Shown: positions 33,020-42,855, counted from the stretch's first letter. The stretch is 64,000 bases of DNA from Gillisella vitis (GCA_009744235.1 WPHV01000011.1:124001-188000), one strand, 5' to 3'. The notes: a model not told the origin generated them from the sequence alone. A program made the numbers and translations.

Positions 33020-34390
33020 TTAGGCCGCCGCAGACACGACCCTGTTACGGCCTTCGGTTTTGGCCTGATAGAGCGCGCGGTCAGCCTGTCTTAACAATTG
33101 TTCCGGACTTGCGATCTCATCTCCCGCCGTAGCGATGCCAAGCGATGCCGTAACATTCAGTTCGCCCCCAGATTGCAACCGAAATGGCTTTTTCTCTACC
33201 ATCTCGCGCAGGCGCTCGGCCACCGTACCGGCCATCTCTTGCGACGTATCCGGCATCACGACCACGAATTCCTCACCGCCATAGCGGCAGGCAAGATCGG
33301 CGCCGCGCACTGTGGCGCGAATACGAGCAGCAAACTCCCGCAGAACGTCATCGCCCGCCTCATGGCCATAGGTGTCATTGACCAGCTTAAACCGATCGAT
33401 ATCCACCAGGCACACCGAAAGCGACTGTTTGCGCAGGCTGGATCGCTCGAACAACACTTTGATATGGGTATCGAGATAGCGCCGATTGTGAAGTCCGGTA
33501 AGATCGTCGGTCACCGCCAGTTCGATGCTTTGCTGCACGCTGCTGCGCAGCCTGTCATTATACCGTTTGCGGCGTAGCTGGGTCAGCGTGCGCGCCAGCA
33601 GCTCATTGGTGTCGACCGGCCGGACAATGTAATCGTTGACGCCCAGATCCAACGCCCGCACGATCAAGTATTCCTCGCCTTGGTCGGCAATCAGCAAAAT
33701 CGGAATGAAGCGGGTGCGGTCCAGCGACCGCAGCTGCGAACACAGGCGTAGCGGATCGTAATCCTCCAGCGTGCCATTAACGATCACCAGGTCGAAATTG
33801 CTTTCCGCCGCCTCAAACAGCGCGGCCTGGGCGTCGGACATCGCGATAACATCAGCCACAGGCTTCAACGCCTTGATGATGCGCTCCTGCGAACTGGCGC
33901 GGCTATCGACCAGCAAGACCTGGCCGACCTCGTCCATACGTCCATCCCCGAGATGAATATTGCTATCTATGCCGATTTTCTGCGCCGTCTCGGCGCGGAT
34001 GCGCAATTCATCGGAAAGGGTTTTCAGCCGCACCAGGCTTTTGACCCGAGAGATCAATTGCAGATCATTGACCGGTTTGGTCAGAAAATCGTCAGCGCCA
34101 GCCTTCAATCCCCTCACCCGGTCCGAAGGTTGGTCCAGCGCCGTGACCATGACCACGGGAATATGGGCCGTACGCGGGCTGGATTTCAGCCGCTCGCACA
34201 CTTCAAAGCCATCAATGCCTGGCATCATGACATCGAGAAGAACGACGTCCACCTGGGTACGGTCGCAGATATCCAGCGCCTTCAATCCGTCTTCGGCCGT
34301 CAATACCTCAAAATATTCCGCCAGCAGCCGGGCTTCCAGCAGCTTCACATTGGCAGGAACATCATCAACAACCAGAATACGGGCTGTCAT
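33020..34390 (-). CDS. pleD: PleD response regulator, diguanylate cyclase
   Basis: A 456-residue PleD: receiver 1 (1-120) with phosphoacceptor Asp53 in DVVLLDVMMPG, a degenerate second receiver (about 150-275) in which the corresponding position reads VIVNGTLEDY and lacks the Asp, and a GGDEF domain with RYGGEEFVVVMPD as the active site. RGAD, five residues before GGEEF, is the allosteric inhibitory site. PleD makes cyclic di-GMP on phosphorylation by PleC/DivJ-type kinases and drives polar development. divK lies upstream on the same strand, as in Caulobacter and other Rhizobiaceae. Confidence 0.97.
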   Translation of the reverse strand: MTARILVVDDVPANVKLLEARLLAEYFEVLTAEDGLKALDICDRTQVDVVLLDVMMPGIDGFEVCERLKSSPRTAHIPVVMVTALDQPSDRVRGLKAGADDFLTKPVNDLQLISRVKSLVRLKTLSDELRIRAETAQKIGIDSNIHLGDGRMDEVGQVLLVDSRASSQERIIKALKPVADVIAMSDAQAALFEAAESNFDLVIVNGTLEDYDPLRLCSQLRSLDRTRFIPILLIADQGEEYLIVRALDLGVNDYIVRPVDTNELLARTLTQLRRKRYNDRLRSSVQQSIELAVTDDLTGLHNRRYLDTHIKVLFERSSLRKQSLSVCLVDIDRFKLVNDTYGHEAGDDVLREFAARIRATVRGADLACRYGGEEFVVVMPDTSQEMAGTVAERLREMVEKKPFRLQSGGELNVTASLGIATAGDEIASPEQLLRQADRALYQAKTEGRNRVVSAAA

Positions 34391-34569
34391 CAGCCATCAC
34401 CCCTTGAAGCAAGCCTGGCGCGCACACGCTACCGGCTCTGCATGGACATTGCGCCAACCCGACAGACTGACGTTTCATATAGAATTCAGAGCGCCTCGGT
34501 CCGTCAAGCATCTGCCCAGGTCTCAACGGAGATCGCCTATGGGTTTAAGACGCCCGCGCTACCTGCGCC

Positions 34570-34941
34570 TCAGGCGTCTCCCAGATAGGTCTTGATCGTT
34601 TCCAGAAATTTTGGCACGGAAATTGGCTTCGACACATAGGCCTCGCACCCACCCTGGCGAATGCGCTCTTCATCGCCCTTCATGGCAAAGGCAGTCACCG
34701 CGATCACGGGAATGACGTGCAGCTCGCTATCCTGCTTCAGCCATTTGGTCACTTCCAGGCCGGAAACTTCCGGTAACTGTATGTCCATCAGAATCAGATC
34801 GGGATGATGTTTGCGTGCCAGTTCCAGCGCTTCCATGCCATTGCGGGTCTGGATGGTCGCATAGCCCGACGCTTCGATCAGATCACGAAACAGTTTCATG
34901 TTCAGCTCGTTATCTTCAACGATCATCACCTTTTTCGGCAT
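34570..34941 (-). CDS. divK: Single-domain response regulator DivK
   Basis: A 123-residue receiver-only protein, KVMIVEDNELNMKLFRDLIE, phosphoacceptor Asp53 in LILMDIQLPEVSG, the Thr in VIAVTAFAMKGDEE and the Lys of YVSKPISVPKFLE. It controls the CtrA pathway through DivL and the kinases PleC/DivJ. ATG at 34941 gives the standard length; the extension to 35004 is not expected. Upstream region has an 8-bp dyad and a TTAACC motif at about 35089-35094, which could be a CtrA half site (inference). Confidence 0.97.
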   Translation of the reverse strand: MPKKVMIVEDNELNMKLFRDLIEASGYATIQTRNGMEALELARKHHPDLILMDIQLPEVSGLEVTKWLKQDSELHVIPVIAVTAFAMKGDEERIRQGGCEAYVSKPISVPKFLETIKTYLGDA

Positions 34942-35099
34942 TTTCAATCCTTGCTTTCCCGCCCTCCATGGTGGATGACAGGCGTAACAGACATAAAGAT
35001 TCATTCTTTTGTGAAATAGAATTTAGCGCGATTTGGTTGAGAAATAGGTAATTCTCCGGCACATTGCGACACAAGTCAGCCAAGACAATTTAACCGTGA

Positions 35100-35124
35100 T
35101 AAACCGAAAATAACAATCGGTTTA
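35100..35124. promoter_or_regulatory. 8-bp inverted repeat between divergent divK and DUF3572 genes
   Basis: TAAACCGA (35100-35107) and TCGGTTTA (35117-35124) are exact reverse complements with a 9-base gap. The dyad sits in the 242-base divergent region of divK and the DUF3572 gene, a good place for an operator. The TTAACC next to it at about 35089 resembles half of a CtrA box. Confidence 0.35.
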
Positions 35125-35183
35125 AGCGAGTTGGCCGGATAGAACGAGCTGCCGGACGAAACAAACCGAAATGGGCATAGACT

Positions 35184-35492
35184 GTGCGAGACAAAGTGAC
35201 GATCAAGACGGTTTCAGCAGAGCATGCCGAACAAACGGCGATTGCCGTTCTGGGTTGGCTGGCGAGTGAGCCGGACATGCTGGGGCGCTTTCTGTCCCTG
35301 ACCGGCCTGGAGCCTCAGCAATTGCGCCTGGCCGTCAATGACCCGGAATTTCTGGCCGGACTTCTGGAGTTTCTCATGCAGCATGAACCAACCTTGCTGG
35401 AATTCTGCTCCGCCACACAGACCCGACCGGAAGATGTTATTGCAGCCTATCACGTCTATGTTCGGCCTGCACTTGATTCCGGTGAAATCTGA
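35184..35492 (+). CDS. DUF3572 family protein
   Basis: A 102-residue mostly helical protein: AEQTAIAVLGWLASEPDMLGRFLSLTGLEP, LRLAVNDPEFLAGLLEFLMQHEPTLLEFC, then PEDVIAAYHVY. This is the alphaproteobacterial DUF3572 family found next to divK; the function is unknown. It begins with GTG at 35184 or GTG at 35196; neither has a clear Shine-Dalgarno. It overlaps the next gene by one base (TGATG). Confidence 0.83.
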   Translation: MRDKVTIKTVSAEHAEQTAIAVLGWLASEPDMLGRFLSLTGLEPQQLRLAVNDPEFLAGLLEFLMQHEPTLLEFCSATQTRPEDVIAAYHVYVRPALDSGEI

Positions 35493-36139
35493 TGGGCGAG
35501 ATTGTCGACTTCAACCATGTCCGCCTGGCCGACCGGCCATTGCTGATCAGCGATGTCGACGACGTCGTGCTGGAATTCCTGGTGCCCTTCGAGGCCTATC
35601 TCGACAGCCTGGGCCATCGTCTCTTGCCGAAATCCTTTCGACTGCATGGCAACATCGTGTCAGCCAAGGATCAGCTTGCGCTGGAAGATCAGATCGTCAC
35701 GGATCTCCTGCTGACGTTTTTCGAAAAGCAGGAAGAGTGGCAGACCCCGTTTGGCGATGCCGTGGCCGTGCTGCAGCGGATCGGCGAGATTGCAGATATT
35801 GTCTTTCTGACCGCCATGCCACCCGCCTTTACCGCCCAACGACGCCGTCTGCTGGATCGGCTGGGGCTGGATTTCCCACTCCTGGCCACGGAAAGCCCAA
35901 AGGGACCAGTCGTCAAAGCCCTGCATGGTGATCGGCCCCTGCCCTTCGCCTTTATGGATGACATGGCCCACAATCTCCATTCCGTGGGAGAACATGCCCC
36001 GGAATGCCTGCTGGTGCAGATCGGGCCTCAGTCTGAAATTCATCGCCACGCGCCTCCGCCCGGCCCCCATGTATTGCGTGCCGACGATTGGCACGATGCC
36101 AGCGAGCGGGTTCTCCGTCATTTCCAGGCGCGCATCTGA
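35492..36139 (+). CDS. HAD superfamily hydrolase-like protein
   Basis: A 215-residue protein with the HAD motif I LLISDVDDVVLEF (DxD), VFLTAMPPAFTAQRRRLLDRLG, KGPVVKALHGDRPLPFAFMDDMAHNLHSV (motif IV with adjacent acidic residues), which places it in the haloacid dehalogenase superfamily. Its substrate is unknown. Coupled to the DUF3572 gene by TGATG overlap. Confidence 0.8.
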   Translation: MGEIVDFNHVRLADRPLLISDVDDVVLEFLVPFEAYLDSLGHRLLPKSFRLHGNIVSAKDQLALEDQIVTDLLLTFFEKQEEWQTPFGDAVAVLQRIGEIADIVFLTAMPPAFTAQRRRLLDRLGLDFPLLATESPKGPVVKALHGDRPLPFAFMDDMAHNLHSVGEHAPECLLVQIGPQSEIHRHAPPPGPHVLRADDWHDASERVLRHFQARI

Positions 36140-36235
36140 TCCGTTCCCGTCTTTTACTTTTTGGGGGCTTGGGGATTAGCAGGGTATCCACTTGCAGGCC
36201 TTGAAAACCCGGCTTATGGTGGCGATGTTCAACTT

Positions 36236-37534
36236 ATGTTCTCGCCCATGTCTGCTGCGCCGCCACTCCGTTCCGGCTTTTGTCGTGATTGCCTTTCGCT
36301 ACAGGCGGAAGGCAAGCGGAGATGTACGGCTTGCGGCAGCCCTCGCCTCGTCTACCACCCGGAACTGTTTAAGCTGACATTGGCCCATATAGATTGCGAT
36401 GCCTTTTATGCCTCGGTTGAAAAGCGCGACAATCCAGACCTGATCGACAAACCATTGATCATTGGCGGCGGTAAACGCGGCGTGGTTTCCACCGCCTGTT
36501 ACGTTGCGCGCATCCATGGCGTGCGCTCGGCCATGCCGATGTTCAAGGCGCTGGAAGCCTGCCCTGACGCCGTTGTCATTCCACCGAATATGGAAAAATA
36601 TTCCCGCGTCGGACGGCAAGTGCGGGCGATGATGGAGGAACTGACCCCTCTGGTGCAACCCCTGTCCATAGATGAGGCCTTTTTGGAATTGAAAGGCACA
36701 GAAACCCTGCACCACGCGCCACCCGCCCTTGTGCTGGCACGGCTTGCCCGGCGTATCGAAAGCGAGATCGGCATCACCGTTTCCGTTGGTCTGTCCTATT
36801 GTAAATTTCTGGCGAAAGTGGCGTCCGACCTGCAAAAACCCCGGGGATTTTCGGTCATTGGCGAGGCTGAAGCGATGGATTTTCTGGCGCCTCGCCCTGT
36901 CACCACGATCTGGGGCGTCGGCAAGGCCTTCGCCAGCACCTTGGAAAAAGACGGCATTCGCACCATCGGGCAATTGCAAACCATGGAGGAAAGCGACCTG
37001 ATCCGTCGCTATGGCAGCATGGGCCAACGACTGGCCCGGCTATCAAAAGGCATCGACGACCGGGATGTTCATATCAATGACGCGGCTAAAAGCGTCTCCG
37101 CCGAAACCACGTTCTTTGACGATATTTCCCGCCGAGAAGACCTTGTCCCCCATTTGCGCAAGCTTTCCGAGAAAGTCGCCTGGCGATTGAAAAAGCAGGA
37201 ATTGGCTGGACACACTGTTATCTTGAAGCTGAAGAGCGCCGATTTCAAACTGCGCACCCGCAATCGGCGGCTGGACGATCCGACCCAACTGGCTGATCGG
37301 ATCTTTCGCACCGGTCTGCAAATGCTGGATAAGGAAGCCGATGGCACGAAATTTCGGCTAATCGGTATCGGCGTCAGCGATTTTGCCGATCCAAGCCTGG
37401 CCGACCCACCGGATCTGGTCGATCCAGACGCCGCCCGCCGCGCCAAGGCGGAAGCCGCCATGGACCAATTGCGGACGAAATTCGGCAAGGGCATGGTCGA
37501 AACCGGCTTCACCTTCGGCAGCACTAAAAAATAG
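36236..37534 (+). CDS. dinB: DNA polymerase IV (Y family)
   Basis: A 432-residue translesion polymerase. An N-terminal zinc-finger-like segment (FCRDC, then CTACGSPR) precedes the catalytic core: LAHIDCDAFYASVEKRDNP with the first metal Asp, GVVSTACYVARIHGVRSAMP, LSIDEAFLEL with the second Asp-Glu, VSVGLSYCKFLAKVASDLQKP, TIWGVGKAFASTLEKDGI (HhH), and the little-finger domain. The N-terminal cysteine pair is an addition common in rhizobial DinB. The start is uncertain: ATG at 36236 or 36248. Confidence 0.95.
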   Translation: MFSPMSAAPPLRSGFCRDCLSLQAEGKRRCTACGSPRLVYHPELFKLTLAHIDCDAFYASVEKRDNPDLIDKPLIIGGGKRGVVSTACYVARIHGVRSAMPMFKALEACPDAVVIPPNMEKYSRVGRQVRAMMEELTPLVQPLSIDEAFLELKGTETLHHAPPALVLARLARRIESEIGITVSVGLSYCKFLAKVASDLQKPRGFSVIGEAEAMDFLAPRPVTTIWGVGKAFASTLEKDGIRTIGQLQTMEESDLIRRYGSMGQRLARLSKGIDDRDVHINDAAKSVSAETTFFDDISRREDLVPHLRKLSEKVAWRLKKQELAGHTVILKLKSADFKLRTRNRRLDDPTQLADRIFRTGLQMLDKEADGTKFRLIGIGVSDFADPSLADPPDLVDPDAARRAKAEAAMDQLRTKFGKGMVETGFTFGSTKK

Positions 37535-37646
37535 CCACTATCAAAGCATTGCCCGTCAACTTTGTGTGAGCGGCCATGCCGGGTAAGCAATCGTTAAAGA
37601 TCGACGTTTATTTTAGGGTTCAGCTTGCACGCGTCTGTATCCCTTG

Positions 37647-37664
37647 TGCGTTTTATAAAACGCA
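37647..37664. promoter_or_regulatory. 18-bp perfect palindrome upstream of L,D-transpeptidase
   Basis: TGCGTTTTATAAAACGCA reads the same on both strands. It lies 106 bases upstream of the L,D-transpeptidase start. A related sequence at 42693-42710 matches it at 14 of 18 bases, and similarity continues for about 13 more bases (GCG, C/T, TGTA). Operator for an unknown regulator is plausible. Confidence 0.5.
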
Positions 37665-37770
37665 TTGCGTTGTAGGCGTGTACCAACTGATTTCATGGCA
37701 CATTGTTGCTCACATGATCAGGCGACCTTTTGAAGGCCCAGTTTTTCCCGGTTTACATAATGAGGGCACC

Positions 37771-39006
37771 ATGACGGTCCGCACCATGTTTCGTTCGATG
37801 TTCCTGTCCGCTTCCGTGCTCGCGTTGAGCGCGACCCTATCGCAGGCCTCAGCCAGAGACGGCAGCGCATTGCAAATCATCGTGTCGAAACAGACGCAGT
37901 CTCTCACGGTCTATGATGGAAACCGGATCGTCGCCTCTTCGAAGGTTTCGACAGGTAAGGAAGGTCATACGACGCCATCAGGCATCTTCTCGATCATCCA
38001 GAAGGCAAAATATCACGAATCCAACCTTTATTCGAATGCGCCCATGCCCTGGATGCAACGCATCACCTGGTCCGGCGTTGCCTTGCATGAATCAAACAGT
38101 GTGCCAAACCGGCCAGCCTCGCATGGCTGCGTGCGCCTGCCCGGCCAATTTGCCCGTGAGCTCTACGGCATGACCCGACTGGGTGCGCATGTGCTGATCA
38201 GCGATGCCCCGGTCGCGCCAGCTCCCATCGAGCATCCGTTTCTATTCAGCCCGGCGCAACAACAGCAAGGCCCACAGATCCTGTCCGACGCGCGCTTGCG
38301 CGGTGCGGATGGCACAAGCAGCACGGAACCGGTGGAAGTGGCAATGGCCGATCTGCCCCGCCCCAAGCCCCCGACCGTAATTGCCGGACAACCACCTTTG
38401 AGCCTGTTAATCACCTTCCGGGGTGAAATCGAAACCATCCATGACGCCCAACTTCTCTTGCAAGACATGGGATTTGAGACCGGCGGTCACGATGGTCATG
38501 CCGGTCCCCTGACCCGCACCGCCATCCAGGGCTTCAAACGGTGGAAAGGTCTGCCCCTGAAGGGGCCACTTATTACGCCGACATTCCTGAGCGCTCTTTA
38601 TCAAAGCGCTGGCAAGCCGATGCCACCCGTTGGCCAGATCTATGTGCGGCAGGCCTTCAAGCCGGTCTTCGATGCGCCTATTGTCATCGACCAGCCGGAA
38701 AAACCACTCGGCACACATTTTTTCGCAGCGAACCTGGAGAGTGCCAATGGGACGGCCCATTGGCAGGTAACCAGCCTTGAGCCGGCTCCGGCGGCCTCAA
38801 ATTCGTCGATTGTCACCATTGGCAAGGCGCAGCCAACCGCCCCCGATGGGGTGGATACGGTTCTTAATCGTATTCACATCCCGGACGACATCCGCGAGCG
38901 TATTGAAACGACCATGACGACAGGCACCGTGATGACGATTACCGACCATGGACTAGGCCAGGATACGGTTGACGGTACAGACTTCATCACCTACCTGCCG
39001 GGATAA
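37771..39006 (+). CDS. L,D-transpeptidase family protein with peptidoglycan-binding domain
   Basis: A 411-residue exported enzyme. Signal peptide: MTVRTMFRSMFLSASVLALS to ATLSQASA. The YkuD catalytic domain (about 30-140) has YDGNRIVASSKVSTGKEGHTTPSGIF and the active-site HESNSVPNRPASHGCVRLPG with the nucleophilic Cys. A linker follows, then a PG_binding_1-like domain around 220-270 (LLLQDMGFETGGHDGHAGPL). The C-terminal 140 residues are less conserved. It probably makes 3-3 crosslinks or attaches proteins to peptidoglycan. ATG at 37771 starts the signal peptide; the frame is open upstream to 37576. Confidence 0.9.
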   Translation: MTVRTMFRSMFLSASVLALSATLSQASARDGSALQIIVSKQTQSLTVYDGNRIVASSKVSTGKEGHTTPSGIFSIIQKAKYHESNLYSNAPMPWMQRITWSGVALHESNSVPNRPASHGCVRLPGQFARELYGMTRLGAHVLISDAPVAPAPIEHPFLFSPAQQQQGPQILSDARLRGADGTSSTEPVEVAMADLPRPKPPTVIAGQPPLSLLITFRGEIETIHDAQLLLQDMGFETGGHDGHAGPLTRTAIQGFKRWKGLPLKGPLITPTFLSALYQSAGKPMPPVGQIYVRQAFKPVFDAPIVIDQPEKPLGTHFFAANLESANGTAHWQVTSLEPAPAASNSSIVTIGKAQPTAPDGVDTVLNRIHIPDDIRERIETTMTTGTVMTITDHGLGQDTVDGTDFITYLPG

Positions 39007-39078
39007 CGGCAATGCCGAAATAATCCGCGTGGTCTGAGCCCGTGCCGCAGTTTTGCGAGAGCGACGCCACAAAGGTGC

Positions 39079-42000
39079 CTATACCAATTCAACATCCACC
39101 ACGCCCGGCGCGGACCGCATGGCGGCGGCGATTTCGGGGGTGATGCGGAAACGTTGATTGAGTTCGACCTCGATTTCGCGGCGGCCATCCTCCTTGATCA
39201 CCACGAAGGACACCAGTCCATCGCCCTTGGTGTTGAGATGGGCGGCCAGCGCCCGCAAGGGGCCGGAATCGCGCAGATAGACGCGCAGCGTCTTTTGCAT
39301 CTGCAAGGATTTTTCTTCCAGAGATTGCGCCGTCTGGATACGAAGACCAATGCCTTCCGGTCGTTCTTCGGCAGCAACCGTGATCACCAGCGACTTGCCC
39401 GATTCAAGCAGGTCGCGATACTGATTCAAGCCCTCCGAAAACAGCACCGCCTCGAACTGGCCGGTGGCATCCGAGAACGTAACGATGCCCATTTTGTTTC
39501 CGGTTCGCGTCTTGCGCTCCTGCTTTGAAATCACCGTACCGGCCAGCCGACCCGCCGTCGCGCCTTGGCGCACAGCGCCAGAAAAGTCAGCGAAATTCTG
39601 CACGCGCATCTTTTCCAACAGCGGTTTATAAGTGTCGAGCGGATGGGCCGAGAGATAGAAGCCCAGAACCTGAAACTCCCGCATCAACTTTTCAGATGGC
39701 AGCCAGGGCGTATAGGTCGGAAACGAAATCCGCTCCGGCCCTGTGGCGCCGCCAGAGCCGAACATATCCGACTGGCCGCTGACGGCATTTTCCTGGGCGC
39801 GCTGCGCATAGCCGATGATCCGGTCCATGCCAGCCAACAGTTCGGGACGATCGCGGCCAAAGCAATCGAAGGCACCGGCAAAAATCAGGCTTTCAAACAC
39901 CCGGCGATTGATCTGCTTCGGGTCGATCCGCAGACAAAAATCCTCCAGATCGGCAAAGGGCGTATCGGCGCGGACAGCCACGATATGCTCGACGGCTGCA
40001 TCGCCGACACCCTTCAAGGCGGCCAGTGAATAGTAAATCCTGTTCGGACCGGTCTGGAAGTGCCTGAAAGACGTCTGCACCGAGGGCGGCACCACCTCAA
40101 TACCGAGACGCCCGGCGTCCTGGCGGAAATCCACCAGTTTTTCGGTATTGGCCATATCGAGCGTCATCGACGCTGCCAGAAACTCCACCGGATAATGCGC
40201 CTTCATATAGGCGGTCTGGTAGGAGACAATGGCATAGGCGGCGGCGTGAGACTTGTTGAAGCCGTAATTGGCAAACTTCGCCAGCAGGTCGAAAATATTG
40301 TCGGCCTGGGGCTTTGAGACGCCATTCTTCACCGCACCATCGACGAAACGGGCGCGCTGTTTGTCCATTTCCTCCTTGATCTTCTTACCCATGGCGCGGC
40401 GCAGAAGATCCGCTTCACCGAGCGAATAGCCCGACAGAACCTGGGCCACCTGCATGACCTGCTCCTGATAGACGATAACCCCCTGGGTTTCCTTCAGCAG
40501 GTAATCGATGGTCGGATGGATCGATTCGATCTCCTCCTCGCCATGCTTGCGGGCATTGTAGACCGGAATATTTTCCATCGGCCCCGGACGATAGAGCGCC
40601 ACCAGCGCGATAATATCCTCGATACAGTCGGGCCGCATGCCGATCAGCGCCTTGCGCATGCCGGCACTTTCCACCTGGAACACACCGACGGTCTCACCGC
40701 GTGACAGCATTTGATAGGTTTTTTCGTCGTCCAGCGGAATGGTCGCCAGATCGATCTCGATATCGCGCAACCGGCAGAAATCCACGGCGGTTTTCAGCAC
40801 CGTCAGCGTCTTCAATCCGAGAAAGTCAAACTTGACCAGCCCGGCCTGCTCCACCCACTTCATATTAAACTGGGTAACCGGCATATCCGAGCGCGGATCG
40901 CGATACATCGGCACCAGCTTGGACAGCGGGCGGTCACCGATCACAATACCGGCGGCATGAGTGGAGGCGTGGCGATAAAGCCCTTCAATCTTCTGGGCGA
41001 TATCCAGCAGACGGGCGACAACCGGCTCCTTCTCTGCCTCTTCCTGAAACTTTGGCTCTTCTTCGATGGCCTTGGACAGAGGGGTCGGATTGGCCGGATT
41101 GTTCGGCACCAGCTTGCAGATCCTGTCGACCTGCCCATAGGGCATTTCCAGCACGCGGCCAACGTCACGCAAGGCTGCACGGGCCTGGAGCGACCCAAAG
41201 GTGATGATCTGCGCCACCTGCTCGCGCCCATATTTGCGCTGCACATAACGGATCACCTCTTCACGGCGATCCTGGCAGAAGTCGATGTCGAAGTCGGGCA
41301 TCGAGACACGCTCAGGATTGAGGAAGCGTTCGAACAGCAGGGAGAACCGCAGCGGATCGACATCGGTAATGGTCAGGGCATAGGCAACCAGCGAACCCGC
41401 ACCGGAACCACGGCCGGGGCCAACTGGAATGTCCTGGTTTTTGGCCCATTTGATGAAGTCGGCAACGATCAGGAAGTAGCCGGGAAATTTCATCCGCTCG
41501 ATGACGCCAAGCTCGAAATCCAACCGGTCTCGATATTCCTTTTCCTCGTAGCCTGGCGCCATGCCAAGCTTCGCCAGCCGGTCGTCCAGTCCCTCAATGG
41601 CCTGACGGCGCAATTCCCCGGCTTCGGCGCGCTCAGCCTCTTCCGGATCGTCGCTACCACCGGTAAAGCGCGGCAATATAGGGTTACGGGTGTCGAGAAC
41701 GAAAGAACAGCGGCTGGCAATCTCCACCGTGTTTTCAAGTGCTTCCGGCAGATCGCTAAACAAAGCCTGCATTTCCTTGCGGCTTTTCAGATAATGATCC
41801 GGCGTCAGGCGAAACCGTCGGTCATCAGACACGATGGCATTATGGGCAACCGCCATCAATGCGTCATGGGCATCATAATCGTCACGGCTGGGAAAGAAGG
41901 CCTCATTGGTGGCAACCAATGGAATATCGTGATCATAAGCCAGCGCGATCATCCGGCTTTCATGCACCCGGTCATAGCCTTGGTGGCGCTGCAATTCGAT

Positions 42001-42576
42001 ATAAAGCCGATCCCCGAACAGGGATTTGAGCGTCTGAAGCCGCGACAGCGCCTGGGCTTGATGGCCGTCCTTCACCGGCAGATCGACCGGACCGCCTGCT
42101 GCACCCGTCAGGGCGATCAGGCCATCCGTGCCGATCTCCTCCAGCCAGGAGGCGGTGATATGCACAGACTGAGTGTTATCGCCCTGGAGATAGGCACGGC
42201 TGACCAGGTCCACCAGCCGCTCATAACCCGCCGGATCGGCGGCCAGAAGCACAATGGCGGGATATTTGGCAAGAGAGCTATTGCCCCGCTTTTCCTCGCT
42301 TGCGTCTTCCATGTCGATGGACAATTGGCAGCCAATGATCGGCTGCAATCCATCGCCGAGCGCCTTCTGGGAAAACTCCAGTGCGATGAACAGATTGTTG
42401 GTATCGGTAATGGCAATGGCCGGTTGCTGGTCAGACGCAACCTTGCTCAGGATCTTCTTCAGCGGCAGCGCGCCTTCCAGCAGCGAATAGGCCGAATGTA
42501 CTCTCAAATGGACGAAACCTGGACCCGCCTTCACTACAGCCTGTCCGCTTGCGCCCATATCACTCATTGCATCCAT
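39079..42576 (-). CDS. dnaE: DNA polymerase III subunit alpha
   Basis: A 1165-residue replicative polymerase (DnaE1 type). The PHP domain opens with FVHLRVHSAYSLLEGALPL; the catalytic centre MPDFDIDFCQDRREEVIRYV holds the acidic residues; KFDFLGLKTLTVLKTA, RPGPMENIPVY and FNKSHAAAYAIVSYQTAYMK follow; then HhH, the beta-clamp-binding region and an OB fold with GTVISKQERKTRTGNKMG. Size matches other rhizobial DnaE1. Start ATG at 42576 or 42567; AGGATG is well placed for the second. Confidence 0.98.
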   Translation of the reverse strand: MDAMSDMGASGQAVVKAGPGFVHLRVHSAYSLLEGALPLKKILSKVASDQQPAIAITDTNNLFIALEFSQKALGDGLQPIIGCQLSIDMEDASEEKRGNSSLAKYPAIVLLAADPAGYERLVDLVSRAYLQGDNTQSVHITASWLEEIGTDGLIALTGAAGGPVDLPVKDGHQAQALSRLQTLKSLFGDRLYIELQRHQGYDRVHESRMIALAYDHDIPLVATNEAFFPSRDDYDAHDALMAVAHNAIVSDDRRFRLTPDHYLKSRKEMQALFSDLPEALENTVEIASRCSFVLDTRNPILPRFTGGSDDPEEAERAEAGELRRQAIEGLDDRLAKLGMAPGYEEKEYRDRLDFELGVIERMKFPGYFLIVADFIKWAKNQDIPVGPGRGSGAGSLVAYALTITDVDPLRFSLLFERFLNPERVSMPDFDIDFCQDRREEVIRYVQRKYGREQVAQIITFGSLQARAALRDVGRVLEMPYGQVDRICKLVPNNPANPTPLSKAIEEEPKFQEEAEKEPVVARLLDIAQKIEGLYRHASTHAAGIVIGDRPLSKLVPMYRDPRSDMPVTQFNMKWVEQAGLVKFDFLGLKTLTVLKTAVDFCRLRDIEIDLATIPLDDEKTYQMLSRGETVGVFQVESAGMRKALIGMRPDCIEDIIALVALYRPGPMENIPVYNARKHGEEEIESIHPTIDYLLKETQGVIVYQEQVMQVAQVLSGYSLGEADLLRRAMGKKIKEEMDKQRARFVDGAVKNGVSKPQADNIFDLLAKFANYGFNKSHAAAYAIVSYQTAYMKAHYPVEFLAASMTLDMANTEKLVDFRQDAGRLGIEVVPPSVQTSFRHFQTGPNRIYYSLAALKGVGDAAVEHIVAVRADTPFADLEDFCLRIDPKQINRRVFESLIFAGAFDCFGRDRPELLAGMDRIIGYAQRAQENAVSGQSDMFGSGGATGPERISFPTYTPWLPSEKLMREFQVLGFYLSAHPLDTYKPLLEKMRVQNFADFSGAVRQGATAGRLAGTVISKQERKTRTGNKMGIVTFSDATGQFEAVLFSEGLNQYRDLLESGKSLVITVAAEERPEGIGLRIQTAQSLEEKSLQMQKTLRVYLRDSGPLRALAAHLNTKGDGLVSFVVIKEDGRREIEVELNQRFRITPEIAAAMRSAPGVVDVELV

Positions 42577-42692
42577 CCTGCTTGCTTGTCGCCGCTACAC
42601 ACTGAAAACCGCCGCCATAAAACTTCTCGTTCAACCGAAATCGGCCCAAGGAAAAAGCAATGCAGCAGATGAAAGTGTTACCGCGTCCGATG

Positions 42693-42710
42693 TGCATTTA
42701 ACAAAACGCA
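42693..42710. promoter_or_regulatory. Imperfect palindrome related to the element at 37647-37664
   Basis: TGCATTTAACAAAACGCA shares 14 of 18 bases with the palindrome upstream of the L,D-transpeptidase, and the following CCGCGCTGTA resembles TTGCGTTGTA there. It lies 117 bases upstream of the dnaE start at 42576, in the gap before the micro-ORF. Confidence 0.4.
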
Positions 42711-42855
42711 CCGCGCTGTATGAAGGTTATTGTCCTAGGTTTGGCCCGCCATGTCCAGAAGACATCCAGCCTCACTGCCACCTATCCCCTTAAAGCGACG
42801 TGTGCCTTTGGCAGGCCCATCTAGGTCAGATCGCGCCAAGACGATGCCCGGCATT

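Noticed and set aside
40711..42672. A 653-codon plus-strand open frame antisense to dnaE
   Set aside because: Shadow frame; His/Gln-rich random composition typical of antisense readings, while dnaE is unmistakable.
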